From the NCBI GenBank assembly GCA_034620365.1, contig JAQGEQ010000097.1, forward strand, positions 1-64,000: 64,000 bases of DNA, given 5' to 3'. The notes under the pieces were generated by a model. It did not search any database, had not been told where the DNA came from, and saw only the letters and a program-made list of their open reading frames with translations. Position 1 is the stretch's first letter; the number at the start of each line of letters is the position of its first letter. The translations under genes and the position numbers were made by a program. Of this stretch, positions 1 to 11,554 are shown piece after piece. The stretch comes from Pegea sp. RAD2-039 (lineage: Eukaryota; Chordata; Thaliacea; Salpida; Salpidae).

Positions 1-1422
1 CTAGCCATTTGACGGAGCATCATCTAATATCTGATGCCCAGCATGGCTTTGTTAAGCAAAGATCTTCTTTGACTCAACATCTCACTTTTTTCAATGAGCT
101 TACAGCTCATTACGAAAGTAATACTCCATGTGACATCATATACCTTGATTTTGCTAAACCTTTTGATTCTGTTCCACACAACAAGCTCATTACAGTATTG
201 AAAAACATAAAAATCAGCAACTCTATCTTAAAATGGATTGAAGATTTCTTATCAGGTAGAACCCAACCAACCCGTGTAGAAAGATCTTTATCTACTCCTA
301 GTAAAGTCACCAGCGGCGTTCCTCAGGGTTCCGTTCTGGGTCCACTTCTCTTTTTGATTTTCATTGAAGACCTCATCAGAAGACTAATAACAGTAGACAA
401 TGTCAGTGTGTTTGTGTATGCAGATGACATCAAGCTATTATCTGGTTCTCACCCAAAACTCCAAACTGCACTAAACATTGTAGAAAACTGGTCTGCGAAT
501 TGGCAACTTAAAATCCAGCCAACAAATTCTGAAGTTATAACATTCTCCCGTAAGCCAGCTGCCAACTTCAGCAACCAATACTACATCAATGAATCTATTC
601 TTGAACGAGTATCCTCAGTCATAGACCTCGGCATTACTCTGACATCTGACTTCAAATGGCACAGTTATGTTTCCAGAATCTTTGGAAAATCTATCAAGCT
701 TGTCCACCTCATCATACAGACTTTTAATTCTAAAGATCCATGGTTTTTCGTCAACATTTTCAAACTGTACATACCCCCTATTCTTGAATACAATGTCAGT
801 GCATGGATGCCATATCAAGTTGGTGATATCAGAAAAATCGAATCTGTTCAGGCAACATTTACGAGATTGGTTTGCAGGAAACTTAATATCAAATACGAGA
901 GTTATAAGCATCGTCTCAGCTTCTTCAATCTAGATACTTTGGAAATCCGAAGAATTAAATACGACCTTATTCTGATTTTTAAAATTATTCACAACCTAAT
1001 TGATCTTCAGTTTGATGACTTTTTCTCCATTAGTCCCTCTCTCAAGTTATATCAACTTAGAAGGCATAAATTACATCTTAATAAGCCCACTCCACCAGCT
1101 ACGTTAACCAGATTAAGTTTGTTCTCATACCGCACAATCAGTACATGGAACAATCTGCCATCAGAGATTGTCATGTCAAAATCACTTGTGTTGTTCAAAA
1201 AAAAGCTGAATTGTTATAATATCGCCAACATTGCCATTTCTAAACTGTGAATTTTTCTCTTTTACAATACTATGATTCTGTGCAATTCTTCACTGTCATA
1301 TGCTTTTTCGTTTACACGTCAAATAGATCAAATTTGTGAGAATGTGTGTTAGCGAGAGGTGCTCTCTTTAGGCACCCTCCTTCACATTTATTGTAATAAA
1401 TAAATAAAAATAAAAATACAGC
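1..1422 (+). mobile_element. CR1-like non-LTR retrotransposon, 3' part (copy A)
   Basis: This is the 3' portion of a LINE that enters from the left window edge. It consists of the C-terminal half of the reverse transcriptase ORF, a 3' UTR of about 170 bp and a terminal AAATA-type simple repeat near 1395-1422, as is usual for CR1/Jockey-group elements. The 3' UTR carries the segment 'gcgagaggtgctctctttag', also present in reverse orientation in copy B near 3480-3510. Related copies lie at 3440-4735 (-), 22720-23830 (-) and 24380-25000 (+). The family assignment rests on the reverse transcriptase motifs in the ORF. Confidence 0.9.
3..1250 (+). CDS. LINE reverse transcriptase, partial (N-terminus outside the window)
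   Basis: The frame is open from the window edge to the stop at 1248-1250, giving about 415 residues of the C-terminal part of ORF2. Palm motifs are in order: motif A as IIYLDFAKPFDSVPH, motif B as SGVPQGSVLGPLLFL, and motif C as FVYADDIKLL with the catalytic YADD box. A C-terminal region typical of CR1/Jockey elements follows and ends in a 'TWNNLPSEIV' block. There are no stops or frameshifts, so this copy may be young or was recently active, in contrast to the three broken copies. The enzyme would copy element RNA at a nicked genomic target. The endonuclease domain is not in the window. Confidence 0.9.
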   Translation, partial: SHLTEHHLISDAQHGFVKQRSSLTQHLTFFNELTAHYESNTPCDIIYLDFAKPFDSVPHNKLITVLKNIKISNSILKWIEDFLSGRTQPTRVERSLSTPSKVTSGVPQGSVLGPLLFLIFIEDLIRRLITVDNVSVFVYADDIKLLSGSHPKLQTALNIVENWSANWQLKIQPTNSEVITFSRKPAANFSNQYYINESILERVSSVIDLGITLTSDFKWHSYVSRIFGKSIKLVHLIIQTFNSKDPWFFVNIFKLYIPPILEYNVSAWMPYQVGDIRKIESVQATFTRLVCRKLNIKYESYKHRLSFFNLDTLEIRRIKYDLILIFKIIHNLIDLQFDDFFSISPSLKLYQLRRHKLHLNKPTPPATLTRLSLFSYRTISTWNNLPSEIVMSKSLVLFKKKLNCYNIANIAISKL

Positions 1423-2085
1423 CAAGATAAACACAGACGGAAAAACAAACTATAGCTGAACACTGTTAGCTTGGTATCACTTGATATAGTGCTGCTAATA
1501 ACAACACAGATGACATAGCTTTGAATTACAAAGAGATATTAACAAAAAATATGTAAGCGCAATAAAATTTGGTTTTAGATTTCAAGTTAAACTTAATCTA
1601 GAAGATAGTGTTTAAACTGATCAATCTATCAGATTATTTGAAGAGAAATAGAATATTACCAATATTACAATCTGAATAATTTAGAAGCAATCAAATATAT
1701 TGAAAGTATTTAAATATAGTATCTGACTGATTCATAATCAACTTAAATCTAATAATAATTTCTAATTAAATTTCCAATCAACTTAATGATATTAATTCTC
1801 TACAGATGCTATAATTTATCATAAAACGCGCACTACAACAATCGTATTCAAAACAACTATAAAATACACAGAAAAGCCAAAAACAACCATGACAAGCTTT
1901 TAAATGACATTTACGTATGCGTCGAGCCAATCTTCTGTTATATAGCAAAACTTTACTAAATTTTCCCAACCAAATAATTGGATCGTAAACGGAAAGGTTG
2001 CACTTACTTATAATTCCATCAGAAATACAATCCACGCCACAAAACCAACAAACCAAACAAGTCCGTAGCTATGAAAGTTAATCTC
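1423..2085. other. non-coding AT-rich stretch
   Basis: Between the LINE tail and the coding-like segment at 2086 I see no convincing exon, RNA gene or repeat. It may include the 3' UTR of the minus-strand exon that ends at 2086. Confidence 0.4.
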
Positions 2086-2277
2086 TTAATAATCTGGTGG
2101 ACTTCCAGGCCGCAGCTCTTCAGCTCGTCGAATTGGCATCATAGCTCCTGGTACTCGGACCAATAAAGGTTCAGAGCAGCCTGATTCTTCATTTTCTTCT
2201 TCTATCTCCAGATTGTCCTCAAGACCAACTTTCACTTCACTTGTTGAAACAGGCTGACGACCATTCTGTTTGTAACT
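2086..2277 (-). CDS. possible terminal exon of an unrecognised gene
   Basis: On the minus strand a 64-codon frame ends at TAA (2086-2088) and is preceded by a pyrimidine-rich 3' splice-site-like sequence ending in 'ttccgtgtag' (AG at 2279-2278). It is more GC-rich than its surroundings and encodes an acidic stretch (EIEEENEESGCSEP) followed by LLVRVPGAMMPIRRAEEL and a C-terminal PGSPPDY. Upstream of the TAG the same frame continues as LTADEMDFELISV, so the TAG could instead be an in-frame stop in a retro-pseudogene reaching to about 2323. I do not recognise the protein and found no upstream exons between here and the LINE at 3440. It may be a broken gene. Confidence 0.35.
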   Translation of the reverse strand, partial: SYKQNGRQPVSTSEVKVGLEDNLEIEEENEESGCSEPLLVRVPGAMMPIRRAEELRPGSPPDY

Positions 2278-2549
2278 CTACACGGAAATAAGCTCAAAGT
2301 CCATTTCATCGGCAGTTAGACATCTGGATAGATCCTTTAGTAAATACAGATCTCTATATATACGATTAGCTCAGGGACTTTAGGGTTCTCGAGATGTACA
2401 AGAAAAATATTAGGGATTTTGGGATACAGTTTGAAAAGTGAATTTGAAATAAAAGTTTGAAAGAAATAGTAAAGTATAAATGTTGAAGCATTGAAACTTT
2501 GAGGATTGAGAGTTTGAAAGATAGAAAGAAACATCAAGCATAAAAATTC

Positions 2550-2945
2550 TTGATTTTAAGTGGCAGTATTCTGATTGTTTTTAGGTTGATCCAGTTGTCG
2601 TTGTACTCAGTTGTATCGACGCCACTGCTATGTCGATCTCATTTTGTATTTTATAGCATCGGATGTGTGTGGTTGTTACAACTGAATTCACATTAGTTAC
2701 CAGAAAAGCATTTCTATCGCACTGCATCTTCCTTGAAGTCTGAATCTTCTTAGTTTTTGATTAGAGTCAGTAGAATAAGAATCATCGTTTTTCAGCTTCT
2801 GATTAAAACCATCAGAAGCTTCTTAGCTCATGAAGATCTCTCATTTATTTTTCTTCCTGGTTGTATCTTGATAGGACCTCTTCTGAAGATGACAGGATCG
2901 ACTATCACGTGTCTTCCTCCAACATTTGAAACATATGCTTGAAAT
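2550..2945 (+). repeat. dispersed repeat fragment related to the element at 11.55-12.15 kb
   Basis: Two blocks match the later element in the same order: 'gttgtactcagtt' near 2597, and a longer block reading roughly 'ttgtatcttgataggacctc' then 'ttctgaagatgacag' near 2862-2895, which matches 12067-12104. Spacing differs, so this is a diverged or deleted copy of a dispersed family. The head with the tRNA-like promoter is not visible here. Confidence 0.5.
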
Positions 2946-3439
2946 TAGCTCAAAATATTTAAAATTCGACGTTTGTTACTTCCCCAATTTGGGGGTTGTC
3001 TTTTAGAGGTTCGATTTTATCATCTTGTAAACTGATGTAGCTCATTGGTTCGTTTATGTGGAACGAATTTCTGTTTCAATCTTGATAGACAACTACAAGC
3101 GGCAGAACTTACTGATAGCTACTGATGTACAAGTTCCAAGTCTAAGGTGACCTCAGACGAAAACAGATCTATTTAATTTTGGGCTAACTATCTTTTTGAC
3201 TAACTATGCGCGCTACCAAAAATCTAATCATCCAACAGTAATTATTCGAAGCAAAATAGATTCCAAATGTTTAAACCAAAAAGTTACCACGTGAGATCAG
3301 AAACTTCCTGAAGTAATGCTCTGGAACTGTTATCCGGACACATGAGCGTCATATCAACCGGAAAAACTTGGTTGAAATACAAAGTTTTTTGAAGATAGCT
3401 GGCAGTATATCTTTAAACAACAGAAATTTTATTCATTTG

Positions 3440-4735
3440 TTTTAACAATAAATCCAAATAAAAAAATGCAAAGGAGGGTGCCTGAAGAGAGTACCTCCCG
3501 CTAACACATATTCTCACAAATAAAATCTATTAAGTTAGAAATACAGAAAGCAGAAGATGTAACACATGGCATTTCAGTAGTGAACAATTACATAGAATGT
3601 TAATAATATAAAAAAGGGAAAAATCACAGTTTAGAAATGACAAATGCTTTATTATTAAATAGAATTATAGTAATATTAAAGAAAGGAACAAATTTACAGT
3701 TTAGAAATGACAATGTTGGCAATATTATTATGGTTCAACTTCTGCTTGAACAACCCAAGTGATTCTGATATGACAATGTCTAATGGCAGCTGAAACCTAG
3801 TACTATTTGTGTAGAATGAGAAAAAAATCGCTCTGATTAATGCACCAGGTTATATGGGCTTATTAAGATGTAATATGTGTTGCCTGAGGTTATATAACTT
3901 GAGGGAAGGACTAATAGAAAAGAGGTCATCAAACTGAAGGTCAATTAAATTGTGGATAATTTTAAAAATAAGAATTAAGTCGTATTTAATCCGTCGAATT
4001 TCCAAAGTATCTAAATTGAAGAGACTGAGACGATGTTTATAACTATCGTATTTTATATTAAGTTTCCTGCATACTAATCTCGTAAATGTCGCCTGAACAG
4101 ATTCGATTTTTTTGATGTCACTAACTTGATACGGCATCCATGTACTAAGATTGTATTCAAAAATTGGACCTACAAATTGAAAAGATTAATAAAAAAGTAT
4201 AGATCTTTAGAATTAAAGGTCTTTATGATAAGGTAGACAAGTTTGATTGATTTTGCAAAGATTGGAAACATAATTGTGCCATTTAAAGTCAGAATAATGC
4301 AGATGTATACGACAGAAGATACTCGTTGAATCATAAATCCATTGATGGAAAATAGTTCAAGGAATGTACAGCTGGTTTAGAAGAAAAAGTTATAAGTTCA
4401 GACTTTGTGGGCTGGATTCTGAGCTGCCAATTCATAGACCAGTTTTGTACAGTGTGTAGTGCAGTTTGAAGTTTTGGAGGATTACAAGATAATAGTTTGA
4501 TATCATCAGCATACACAAACACACTGACATCATCTACTACTAGTCTTCTGATGAAGTCTTCAATAAAACTTAAAAGGAGAAGCGGACCTAGAACAGAACC
4601 CTGAGGAACACCTCTAGTGATTTGACTGGAAGTAGATAAAGATCTTTTTACACGAGTCTGTTGGGTTCTACATGATAAGTAATCTTCAATCCACCTTAAG
4701 ATAAAACTGTTTAATTTCTAAATACAGTAATGAGT
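3440..4735 (-). mobile_element. CR1-like LINE, degenerate copy B
   Basis: This is an inverted copy of the element at 1-1422. Its 3' end lies near 3440 and it shares the 3' UTR block (reverse complement of 3475-3520). Reverse transcriptase fragments are recognisable on the minus strand: the YADD-containing segment at about 4331-4522 and the C-terminal segment at 3850-4137 (MPYQVSDIKKIESVQATF). Frameshifts and stops separate them. The 5' end is truncated inside the fingers/palm region near 4735, as is typical of incomplete target-primed reverse transcription. Confidence 0.85.
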
Positions 4736-6517
4736 TTGTATTTATCAATCAGTAATATTTATCAAACCAATAATAACTAACCTTTCTCAACGCTGAGTAG
4801 CACACAAACACTTAAAGTTTTGTGTTGTTATCGCAGTTTTTCTATTATTTCTTTTCTAATGTGGCTTTTTTCTGGATGACCAAACTTGAAGATCACGTGA
4901 CCGAAAAAATTGTCCTTTTTTCAAATCTAAACCATTCTCTCAATTTAGCACGACAATTTCATGTCTGTCTGTTTCTTACATAGTTAACACTAAATTGTCG
5001 TTTCGAGTTCTAGATATTCTCTGCGGATCTCTTATTTCTCTGTCTGCTTTATATATTATATTATTTTTTATTAAATTTACCGATCTTGAATATTTTCTTT
5101 ACTTTTTTGAAATTTAGTGGTAATTTCTGTGAGAAAATTTAAGTATCAAAGTTTTTGTAAATTTTGTAAGTCAAGAATTAATTGGAAATTATGGAAATGT
5201 TTTAAAAAATAAATTAATTTGTTGACCAAAAATATAAAAGATTAAAGTTTTTTGACTATTTCTATCTGTTTTATTGTTAAAAGAAGGTCTTTTTGAAATT
5301 GTTTTATTTTAATATAAATTATTATCAGAGCTTTCATCATATCTTTGTAATTTCATAAGTAATGTAGTTTCAGTGAAAAAATATAAGAAACCCTTTTAGC
5401 TAGTACCAAATAAGTTTTATAGCTAAAGTTACAGTTTTGAATTAAAGAAACTAATATAGTGTTTGAGACCACCACCAGAAGTTTATATATTTTTTATAAA
5501 TATCTGTAAAATTGTTGTATATCTATTTAGTAGATTAAATTTAAGCAGTTTTTATGTGACAGAAAGTATTTTGTCAAGTTAGATTTCAGCATAAGCAAAG
5601 ATTCTTTAAACATTCAGTTTTGGTACAAAAGGAAGTTAGTTTTTTTTATAAGAATATACACAAGCAAATTATACTATATAACTATTTGTTAAATCAGGGT
5701 GTTACATAAACAAATTATGTTTAAATTATTTAATTATTCTCAAATATTACGAGTTTGTCCAAATTTAAAGGACTTATATTAAGAGGCAGGCAAAAGATTT
5801 TATAAAATATTCTCATCATAAAATCAGCAGTGATATAATTTAAGTCAAAATAATGTTCTTGAAATATATTTGAAAAATGATATATTTAATATCAGAATAA
5901 TAACTTATGAAATTATTAGCAAATGTTTTTTACTATTTATTAATATAATCTTATTCGTTTTGTAGGATACTTTATCAAATATATAAGATTATATAAAGAT
6001 TTTTAGTTGAAAAATCCAATTTGAAGCAACTTAACTATAAGGTTTGAGATTGGTATTTGATAAATGTGAAAAACGTAAATTGTGTGAAATAAACAATTAA
6101 ATAAAGTTAATTTTTATCAAATTTAAGCTAGACTATTGGTTCTTAAAATCAATGGTAAAAAATATATATCTAAAAATATGTTTTGATTTGAATTTCGTTT
6201 AACTTCTTTGTGGTATCAAAAATTAAAAATCAATTTTTGATATAAAATTTAAAAATACTTTTTATGCAGACGAATCTTACAATAAAGATAAAAGAAACCG
6301 AAGTAACAGAAGTAAGCAAGCATAAAAGTTTTTATTTTCACAAATTAGTTTCTCATATAAAACTGTAAATATTTATAGATCAAAATATTGATGTTTCATT
6401 TGAACTACTATTAGTTTGTAAGACATCATTAACTTTTATTTGATTAAGTATCTTGCTTAGTTTTTCTATTAACTGATGAAATAATAATTGGATTTTCATT
6501 TTCAAAAGCTAGCAAAA
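4736..6517. other. non-coding AT-rich stretch upstream of the DNMT1-like gene
   Basis: No exon matching the N-terminus of DNMT1 (DMAP1-binding or PCNA-binding motifs) could be recognised here, and no RNA gene was seen. It presumably contains the promoter or outron of the gene starting at 6518. Confidence 0.4.
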
Positions 6518-9500
6518 ATGTTTGCACAAAGATGCGACGTCTGCTATCAAAGACTGCGTAATGTTGAAAGATATACTCCTACAAAGAAGTATAAAGATGA
6601 GTTTGTAGTAGTTACTGATGAAGAACTGAACAGAGGTGGAGAACAAGTTGAACTGCAATATATAATAAATGGTACCTACTTTCAATCTTTACCAACAACA
6701 TAAAGATAACATCTACTATTTTCAGATTTTACTATATTTTGTGAGAGCAAACATGTTTGCGCCCTTGAAGGTTTACTCGAACGAGATGCTACGATCTATG
6801 CAACTGGTGAATTGTATAATCTTGTGGATGCTGATTTTTCAAAGAAAGGAAGTCCAGTAAAAATTGGTCCAATTTTAAGTTGGGAACGTCAAGGTATAAA
6901 ATTTATTTAAATAAAAGTTTAAAATAGTTGTAAAATAAAATTGTATCATATTAAATAGCTATTTTCATTTTGATTTGAAATTAGTAATACTTTTAAAACT
7001 TAACTAATTACAAATTTTGTTATTGGTAAATGAACTTCAATCACAAATGATTTTTCTAATAGATTCTGGTGATGAACAGAAGCAACTATGTGTTGTGCTG
7101 TCAACTGAATATGCTTTGTATACAATTAAAAAGCCTTCAAATGAATACCTGAACCAATTTCGAACTATGGAAGAAAAGTTTTATTTGGCAAATAAAATTA
7201 TTGAGTTTCTTAAGCAAGATGGAAGTGGAGAAGCAACCTATGAAGATCTTCTTTTAAGTTTAGAATCTCAGGATGTTAGTGCATCTTGGACGCTAAAAAG
7301 TCTAGGTGAAAAGCATCTTCGCAAACATGCTCAGTTTGTAGTCGATCAGGTAACATTTTATTCATTTTACTATTTTCTGATTCTAATTTATATTTAAAAA
7401 GTTATAAATATAGAAAATAGAATTGAGATTTTGCTGAATATTTTTAACACTGATGATAGATTCTGTTAGACAAAAAATATATAGAAACTTTCCAAAGTTT
7501 ATATCTGGAATCTTTACATAGTAAGGTTGAAACTCTATTAATAATTGTTTAAATTCTATTTTAGCTCCAAACAAAAAGTAAGAAGTTTTTGGCGCATCTT
7601 TCCATCCAAAGTTTGATCGATTTTAGTGAAGCAAAAACTACAAATCGAAGACGTATCCCGGCTAAAGCATTGAAAAAAAATCTCAAAAACCAGAAGGTAA
7701 TAAGATCTAATATCTAAAACATAATGACATATATCAGCCATCAACCTTTATTACAAGATCTCACCACAAGGGTTTAATTTTCACAGAAAATTGCTCCAAA
7801 ATTATTCCGTTCGGATATCAAGGAGTTAGTTTCAACTTTGAACTTAAGTACTTCTGCAGTAAAAGATTTCACTGATCGGTAACTCTTTCATTATTTTTGA
7901 AATAATCTAATTTATTTTTAAGATTATATTTATATAACTTTCTCAGAGAAATAATCGAACATTACAGCATCTTTTTCAAATTTTAACAAATTTGTTTCCT
8001 TAATATAGTTTAATATTTATGAAGATACTAAATAGTTTCTTACATTGTTTACGAGCAGACAGGACACAGCAAACAACTTGGAACTTTCTCGAATTTCATC
8101 AACAGCAGATGATATAATGGATCCTCGATCTTTAAAAGTAGGCGATTGTATCTTCATTCCCAGAACAAGAGATGGCAATAATGGAATCTTTGCTTATATT
8201 ACACAAACATTTGAAAATGAAGCTGACGAATTTTATTCAGATATTAAATTTTATAATGTTTATTATCATCATTATGAAAGCAAGCCAATCTATGCCCATA
8301 TTATTCGGATGATTCCATCACAACAGACATTCTTATCTGTTTTGGGCGACCCCAAAGAGTTTTATTTCATCGAAGAATGTTCTGAGGTGATCTTAACAGA
8401 TAAGGTGAAAAAAGTTCCAGTAGAAATTTTGGAACCACAAGCTTTGAATGATACTATAGACTTACCTTACCAGCTCTCAAGAAATAAGAAATATTTCGTT
8501 CAGAAATTTCTTAATATTAAAAGTGGAAGGTTTGAAGACTTACCTAATCTAACTCAAGAACCACTAGATGAAGAAGGTATCGATTGTTTTCTGTGCAGGC
8601 AAAAGTCTAATGAAAGATGGAAGAAAAGAACAAAAGTTTTTAGAACTAGATTTCCATCTCTTCCAAGAAAGATCTTTTCTTGTAAAGGTATCCGAATCGG
8701 TGGAGAGGAAATTTATCTTGATGATTCGGTGTTCTTAAAACCAAAATGTCCTCACAATCAACCTAACTGGTTTAAAGCAAGAAAAATTCCAAAACTTCAC
8801 AAGGATTGTGTCAAAAGAAAAGAGTGTGGTGTCATTGAACCGTTTCAAATTGGAAGAATTGAATCTATCCGAGTCAATGATAATAAAGATGAAACAACAA
8901 TTATGGTTAGAAAGTTCTTTCGTCCAGAAGATACATCTTTGCAAGCAAAAGATTACGTCACAAGAGGAATTAATGAAGTGTTTTGGAGTGATGAATTGGA
9001 AGAGGTTAAAGAAACAGAAATAATAAGGAAATGTTCGGTCAGATACAGCAAGGAAGATGAGATATACGACGAGAGAGAGCAAATGATGGAACCCAGCTTT
9101 TACTATAAACAGAAGTTTGATGTAAAAAGCAAAGAGTTTTCTGATTTACTAGAACATGAGAAAAGTTCGTCATCCGCAAGACCAAAGAAGGCATCTTCCA
9201 AGAAGTTGGCAACAATGGAAGTATTTGGTGGCTGTGGTGGTTTGTCAGAGGGATTAAAGCAATCAGGTGTTGCAGATTTAAAGTGGGCTGTTCAGAATGA
9301 ATCAAGTTCAACTGAATCTTATAAAACAAACAACCCACAAGCCAAAGTCTTTACACAAGGTAGTACAGCCATTTTAAAGGATCTCTACTCAGATTCAGAA
9401 GAAAGGAAGAAGCAATATCCTCGTAAAGGAGAGGTAGAGTTGCTTTGTGGGGGTCTTTTTTATCAATGTTGCAGACCAAATTTGGAATTCTATTTATATT

Positions 9501-10657
9501 CCTTGCCTACAATGGCTCCACGCATTGATACAGATTCAAAACTAGATGACCTATTCGTGGCAGCATTTCTATCTTTTTGTGACTACTACCGTCCTCGCTT
9601 CATAATTCTCCAAAGTTCTCTTCGGCTGTTGGACTGTGAAGAAAAATCTAACCTAGAAATCATAATGGCTGTTCTGCTGCGTTTTGGGTATCAGTGTTCC
9701 TACGGAACACTGGAAAGTGGACACTATGGTGTAGCTGAATCACTTTACAGCCTGGTCATTCTTGCTGCTGCTCCAGGAGAGAAGCTTCCTTCTTATCCCG
9801 AACCTTTATATACTTTTTCGAGCTACAACCTCGATGTGGATATTGACGAAATCGTTTTTGGTAGTAGTCTTAAAATTCGGAAATATGCGATTGAAGATGA
9901 AAGAGATCATCGAAGTAGTTGTAACAAGTTGGAAAACGCGCCATTTAGACAGATAACAGTGAGAGACACGATTAGTGATCTTCCTGAATTTACTAATGAC
10001 TTATCTTTGACTAGCAACGAAAGTAATCAAGCGATGGATTATTCGATGAAACCACAGACATCGTTTCAGCAAAATATTAGAAGTCATTCTGATGTCTTAA
10101 CTGATCACTACAGTCAAAATATTTCATGTTTCTATCAAATAGGTCTCGATAATATTCCTTGGAACCTTTCGGTAACATTCGTATCGCTAGATTTATTATA
10201 TAAAGAAATAGTGTTAAAGAAGGGAAGAGATTTCTATGTTCTTCAGCGGGAAAGTAGATTTATTTACAAAAAAATAAAGGGGGAAAGAGTTATTAAACAT
10301 GTTCTATGTAAAGATCTTAGTAAAGATGATAAAGACCTTGAGTTTCTTACACCTCTCATCTTGAGTTCATGGATTTTTTTTGAAGCTGATAAACCTACAA
10401 TGGGGCCAGGCGATTTTGTACGAATACCTTGGGATGGCCTCGCTGACACAACAGTACTTTCTCCTATAGAAGGAAGACTTTTACATCCTGATCAACTTCG
10501 TGTAGTGTCTATAAGAGAGTGTGCGCGTTTCCGAGGATTCCCTGATCATTATAGATTTTATGGAACTGTCGTTGAGAAGTATTCTCAAATTGAAAGATCA
10601 TTTCCACCTCCAATGGCAAAAGCAATCGGTTTAGAATTACTTCGTTGTATTGAGTAA
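6518..10657 (+). CDS. DNMT1-like: DNMT1-type protein with a degraded catalytic site (probable pseudo-methyltransferase)
   Basis: Six exons join in frame: 6518-6671, 6726-6893, 7063-7349, 7565-7696, 7787-7878 and 8059-10657, giving 1143 residues. Residues about 1-205 are an RFTS domain with its zinc ligands kept (C6, C9, C57, H61) and the KHLRKHAQFVVDQ end. BAH1 begins near residue 299 (DPRSLKVGDCIF), BAH2 follows, and the methyltransferase domain starts near 660. There is no CXXC finger between RFTS and BAH1. In the catalytic domain, motif I is present (EVFGGCGGLSEG), but the motif II Glu is Q690, the motif IV Pro-Pro-Cys is L744-F745-Y746, motif VI Glu-Asn-Val is Q796-S797-S798, motif VIII Gln-Thr-Arg-Arg-Arg is E838-S839-L840-Y841-S842 and motif X Gly-Asn-Ala-Val is E1123-R1124-S1125-F1126. 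Motif IX (RECARFRGFPD) and PPPMAKAIGLE remain. The 2.6-kb last exon has no stop, so recent pseudogenisation is unlikely. A splice-like AG sits at 6507-6508, 9 nt before ATG. A longer N-terminus cannot be excluded. Confidence 0.93.
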
Positions 10658-11549
10658 CAACTTATTTTTCAATAATTTTTGAAGTTGTTTATATGATATT
10701 AAGCACAAAAGTAATTATTAGAAAATATTCCTTTCGAAAATATCTTCTAACTGTCTTATGTATTAAATTAAAAAAAAAACATTCTGTAATCAAATAGTAT
10801 TTTCAAAGTTAGCAATTGTTTACATCTAATCTTTCATATCATGTTTTCTCTTGAGTTTAAAATGAGAAGATTGAAAAGTTTGTTTATTCTGTCTTCTAAA
10901 TTCAAACGAGTTTTCATCACTAAAGATTTGAGTATCTTTTACAATTACTGCTTTCAACATTTATCATTTCTTAATCAAGAAGTTTGCTCATATCAAGGCG
11001 CTTATAAATTAACTTTCTATTAACGTGTTCTCATGATAATTACTTCAAGATTTGATTTATTGTGTTATAAAGAAGATATCAATTTTTTTTTCGAATATAA
11101 CTGAGTTTTTGTAAATTTAAGATAATAAACTGAACAGTTCTATATTTCGTATAATTTTTGAAAGCAACTAGTAGTTACATTTAACTTAGTTTTTCTGAGT
11201 TGGAGTTATTGAAATAGGAAGATATGGTAATGTAAAATAGATTTAAAATCAGGGAGATATTTTACGGAAGTGTATTCCTGGAATAAAATTCTAAATTCTA
11301 GAGACAATAAGCTCAACTGGTGTGAATATCATCTCTCAGTCTGTATCAACATCTAAAGAACAGTTGAACTTGCAATGATTTATTTTGTTTCAATTTTTTG
11401 AAATCACAATTTGATAAATTTTGTATCTCTAAAAAGTTAGCAATAAAGTTTTCTTGCTGCAAAATGAGACATTAAAAATATAAAAATTATTTTTGCAAAA
11501 ATTCTTAATTTTTAAAGTTCTTGATTGGAGGTATATTTGAATTGTATAA
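10658..11549. other. non-coding AT-rich stretch
   Basis: This is the 3' flank of the DNMT1-like gene. I see no exon, RNA gene or clear repeat. Confidence 0.4.
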
Positions 11550-11554
11550 CAGAA

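Noticed and set aside
8045-10657. Prokaryotic-type cytosine methyltransferase acquired by transfer
   Set aside because: RFTS and two BAH domains, the spliced structure and the overall residue pattern are those of animal DNMT1.
10841-11023. 60-codon frame downstream of the DNMT1-like gene
   Set aside because: Low-complexity, AT-driven composition, no splice context and no recognisable motif.
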